Assembly (NCBI GenBank): GCA_018267615.1
Contig: JAFDYD010000001.1
Location: 183,142 to 247,141 of the forward strand
Reading direction: 5' to 3'
Origin: Bacteroidota bacterium
GTDB taxonomy: Bacteria; Bacteroidota; Bacteroidia; Chitinophagales; Chitinophagaceae
DNA length: 64,000 nt
Within the stretch, counting starts at the first letter, position 1, and each line of letters starts with the position of its first letter. Below are positions 63,001-64,000 of the stretch, piece after piece. Both the position numbers and the translations under genes were made by a program. The notes below the pieces were generated by a model, which was given only the letters and a program-made list of their open reading frames with translations, was not told where the DNA came from and ran no database searches.

Positions 63001-63117
63001 ATAGGGAGTAGGTGTAGGGTGTGACGTATAAGGTATAAGGTGTAAGGTATAAGGTATAGGGTATAAGGTATGCCATACCTTATACCTTATACGTCACACC
63101 CTACACCTACTCCCTAT
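63001..63117. repeat. Perfect 41-bp inverted repeat between crtZ and crtY
   Basis: Arms 63001-63041 and 63077-63117 are perfectly complementary over 41 bp (start ATAGGGAGTAGGTGTAGGGT). The spacer continues the GTATAAGGTATA-type tandem words and pairs further. It ends 24 bp before the crtY start and could halt or slow transcription from crtZ into crtY. Confidence 0.9.
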
Positions 63118-63141
63118 GCCTATTAATAAATTAAACCATTC

Positions 63142-64000
63142 GTGGATCATTACAACTATATCATTGCCGGTGCCGGCTGCTCCGGTTTGAGCCTGGCAAT
63201 GCATATGATCCATTCCGGAAAATTTTCTGACAAAAAAATCCTATTGGTCGATAAAGTAAATAAAACAGATAACGACCGCACCTGGTGTTTCTGGGAAAAA
63301 GAAGATGGATTATTTGAATCGATTGTTTACAAGCGTTGGGAAAAACTTTGGTATTACGGCTCCAGCTATAAGAAATGCATGAACATCGTTCCTTATCAAT
63401 ACAAAATGATAAGAGGATTGGATTTCTACAACTATTGCTTTGATATCATCGCGCAGCAAAAAAATATTTCAATTCTTACTGGCAGTATCAAAAAAATAAA
63501 CTCCAATGAGGAAGGAACATTTATTATTTGTGATGAAAAGAAAATTTCAGGCGATTATATTTTCAGCAGCCTGCCTCCGCAATCGCCCGTATTAAAAAAT
63601 AAGCAGTTTCAACTTTTGCAACATTTCAAAGGTTGGGTTATTGAAACAGATAATGACGCATTCAACAGCGAGGAAGCCACGCTCATGGATTTTAGGGTGA
63701 GCCAGGAAAATGGAACAAATTTTTTTTACGTCATGCCATTTTCATCAACCAGCGCCCTGGTAGAATATACGTTGATTACTGAAAGATTATTGGATAAAGA
63801 GCAATATGATATTTGTCTCAAAAGCTATATCAAAGAATTTTTACGAATCGAAGAGTACAACATATTGGAAGAAGAATTTGGAGTCATACCTATGACAAAT
63901 AATAAATCAGCGTCGCCCGGAAATAATATACTGAATATTGGTACGGCGGGCGGACAAACAAAAGCTTCTACCGGTTATACTTTTCAATTCATCCAAAAGC
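63142..64000 (+). CDS. crtY: Lycopene beta-cyclase CrtY, GTG start, truncated by window end
   Basis: The open frame runs from GTG 63142 off the end of the window, 286 codons. It begins DHYNYIIAGAGCSGLSLAMHM, a dinucleotide-binding fold typical of CrtY, and contains the signature DRTWCFWEKEDG near residue 50. Later blocks are YIFSSLPPQSPVLKN, FFYVMPFSSTSALVEYTLIT and ILNIGTAGGQTKASTGYTFQ, all expected in CrtY-type lycopene cyclases. It would cyclise lycopene to beta-carotene. No stop is seen, so the C-terminus lies outside. Confidence 0.93.
   Translation, partial: MDHYNYIIAGAGCSGLSLAMHMIHSGKFSDKKILLVDKVNKTDNDRTWCFWEKEDGLFESIVYKRWEKLWYYGSSYKKCMNIVPYQYKMIRGLDFYNYCFDIIAQQKNISILTGSIKKINSNEEGTFIICDEKKISGDYIFSSLPPQSPVLKNKQFQLLQHFKGWVIETDNDAFNSEEATLMDFRVSQENGTNFFYVMPFSSTSALVEYTLITERLLDKEQYDICLKSYIKEFLRIEEYNILEEEFGVIPMTNNKSASPGNNILNIGTAGGQTKASTGYTFQFIQK

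Noticed and set aside
1..64000. tRNA, rRNA, insertion sequence or prophage genes
   Set aside because: Reading both strands showed no tRNA-like T-loop/anticodon arrangement, no rRNA, and no transposase or integrase frame.

Overview
The window looks like a chromosome segment of a Bacteroidota bacterium, probably from the Chitinophagia/Sphingobacteriia side. This is inferred from the AT-rich DNA, promoter-like TTTG-N19-TAnnTTTG elements, genes starting without a Shine-Dalgarno sequence, an UpxY-type antiterminator, a FkbM-rich glycan locus and a CrtI/CrtB/CrtZ/CrtY zeaxanthin-type cluster. I could not search databases, so the taxon is inferred.

Region 1 (1-14315) is mixed housekeeping and accessory sequence on both strands. 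It holds a sugar-nucleotidyltransferase, a secreted beta-propeller/phosphoesterase fusion, a small secreted protein, and a minus-strand set of ECF sigma factor, two-TM membrane protein and SAM methyltransferase. A minus-strand UmuD/UmuC pair follows; its UmuD-like protein has lost both catalytic residues, and its promoter overlaps a 23-bp palindrome. Then come a 2'-5' RNA ligase-like protein, a PA0069-type radical SAM protein, an unrecognised 276-aa protein, a MATE exporter preceded by a small leader ORF and a strong terminator, and a DUF5009-type membrane acyltransferase.

Region 2 (14316-57729) is one surface polysaccharide locus of about 43 kb, all on the plus strand. It starts with a ~440-nt leader, UpxY antiterminator, Wza-like exporter, Wzc-like tyrosine autokinase, and Wzm/Wzt ABC transporter with a carbohydrate-binding tail. 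Glycosyltransferases, methyltransferases and modification genes follow, mostly overlapping or separated by a few bases. Modules are: fucose supply (Gmd, Fcl) with GT10 and GT11 fucosyltransferases; a WbpB/WbpD/WbpE-like diacetamido-uronic acid module; an AsnB-HisH-HisF-WbpG amidation module; a second AsnB; a carbamoyltransferase; O-acyltransferases; a deacetylase; and a Wzy-like polymerase. A PHP-type tyrosine phosphatase closes the locus, so the kinase and its likely phosphatase bracket it. One FkbM methyltransferase is a remnant. No flippase, initiating phosphosugar transferase, UDP-GlcNAc dehydrogenase or 2-epimerase was seen.

Region 3 (57730-64000) is a carotenoid cluster: a B12-binding MerR regulator of CarH/LitR type, an ECF sigma factor, crtI, crtB, idi, crtZ and the start of crtY, which runs off the end. 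Both regulatory genes are preceded by the same candidate operator, TGTTTAA-N17-TTAAACA, suggesting light- and cobalamin-controlled zeaxanthin synthesis driven through the sigma factor.

Long, often perfect inverted repeats (arms up to 43 bp) sit between many genes. They belong to a few sequence families, some present several times.
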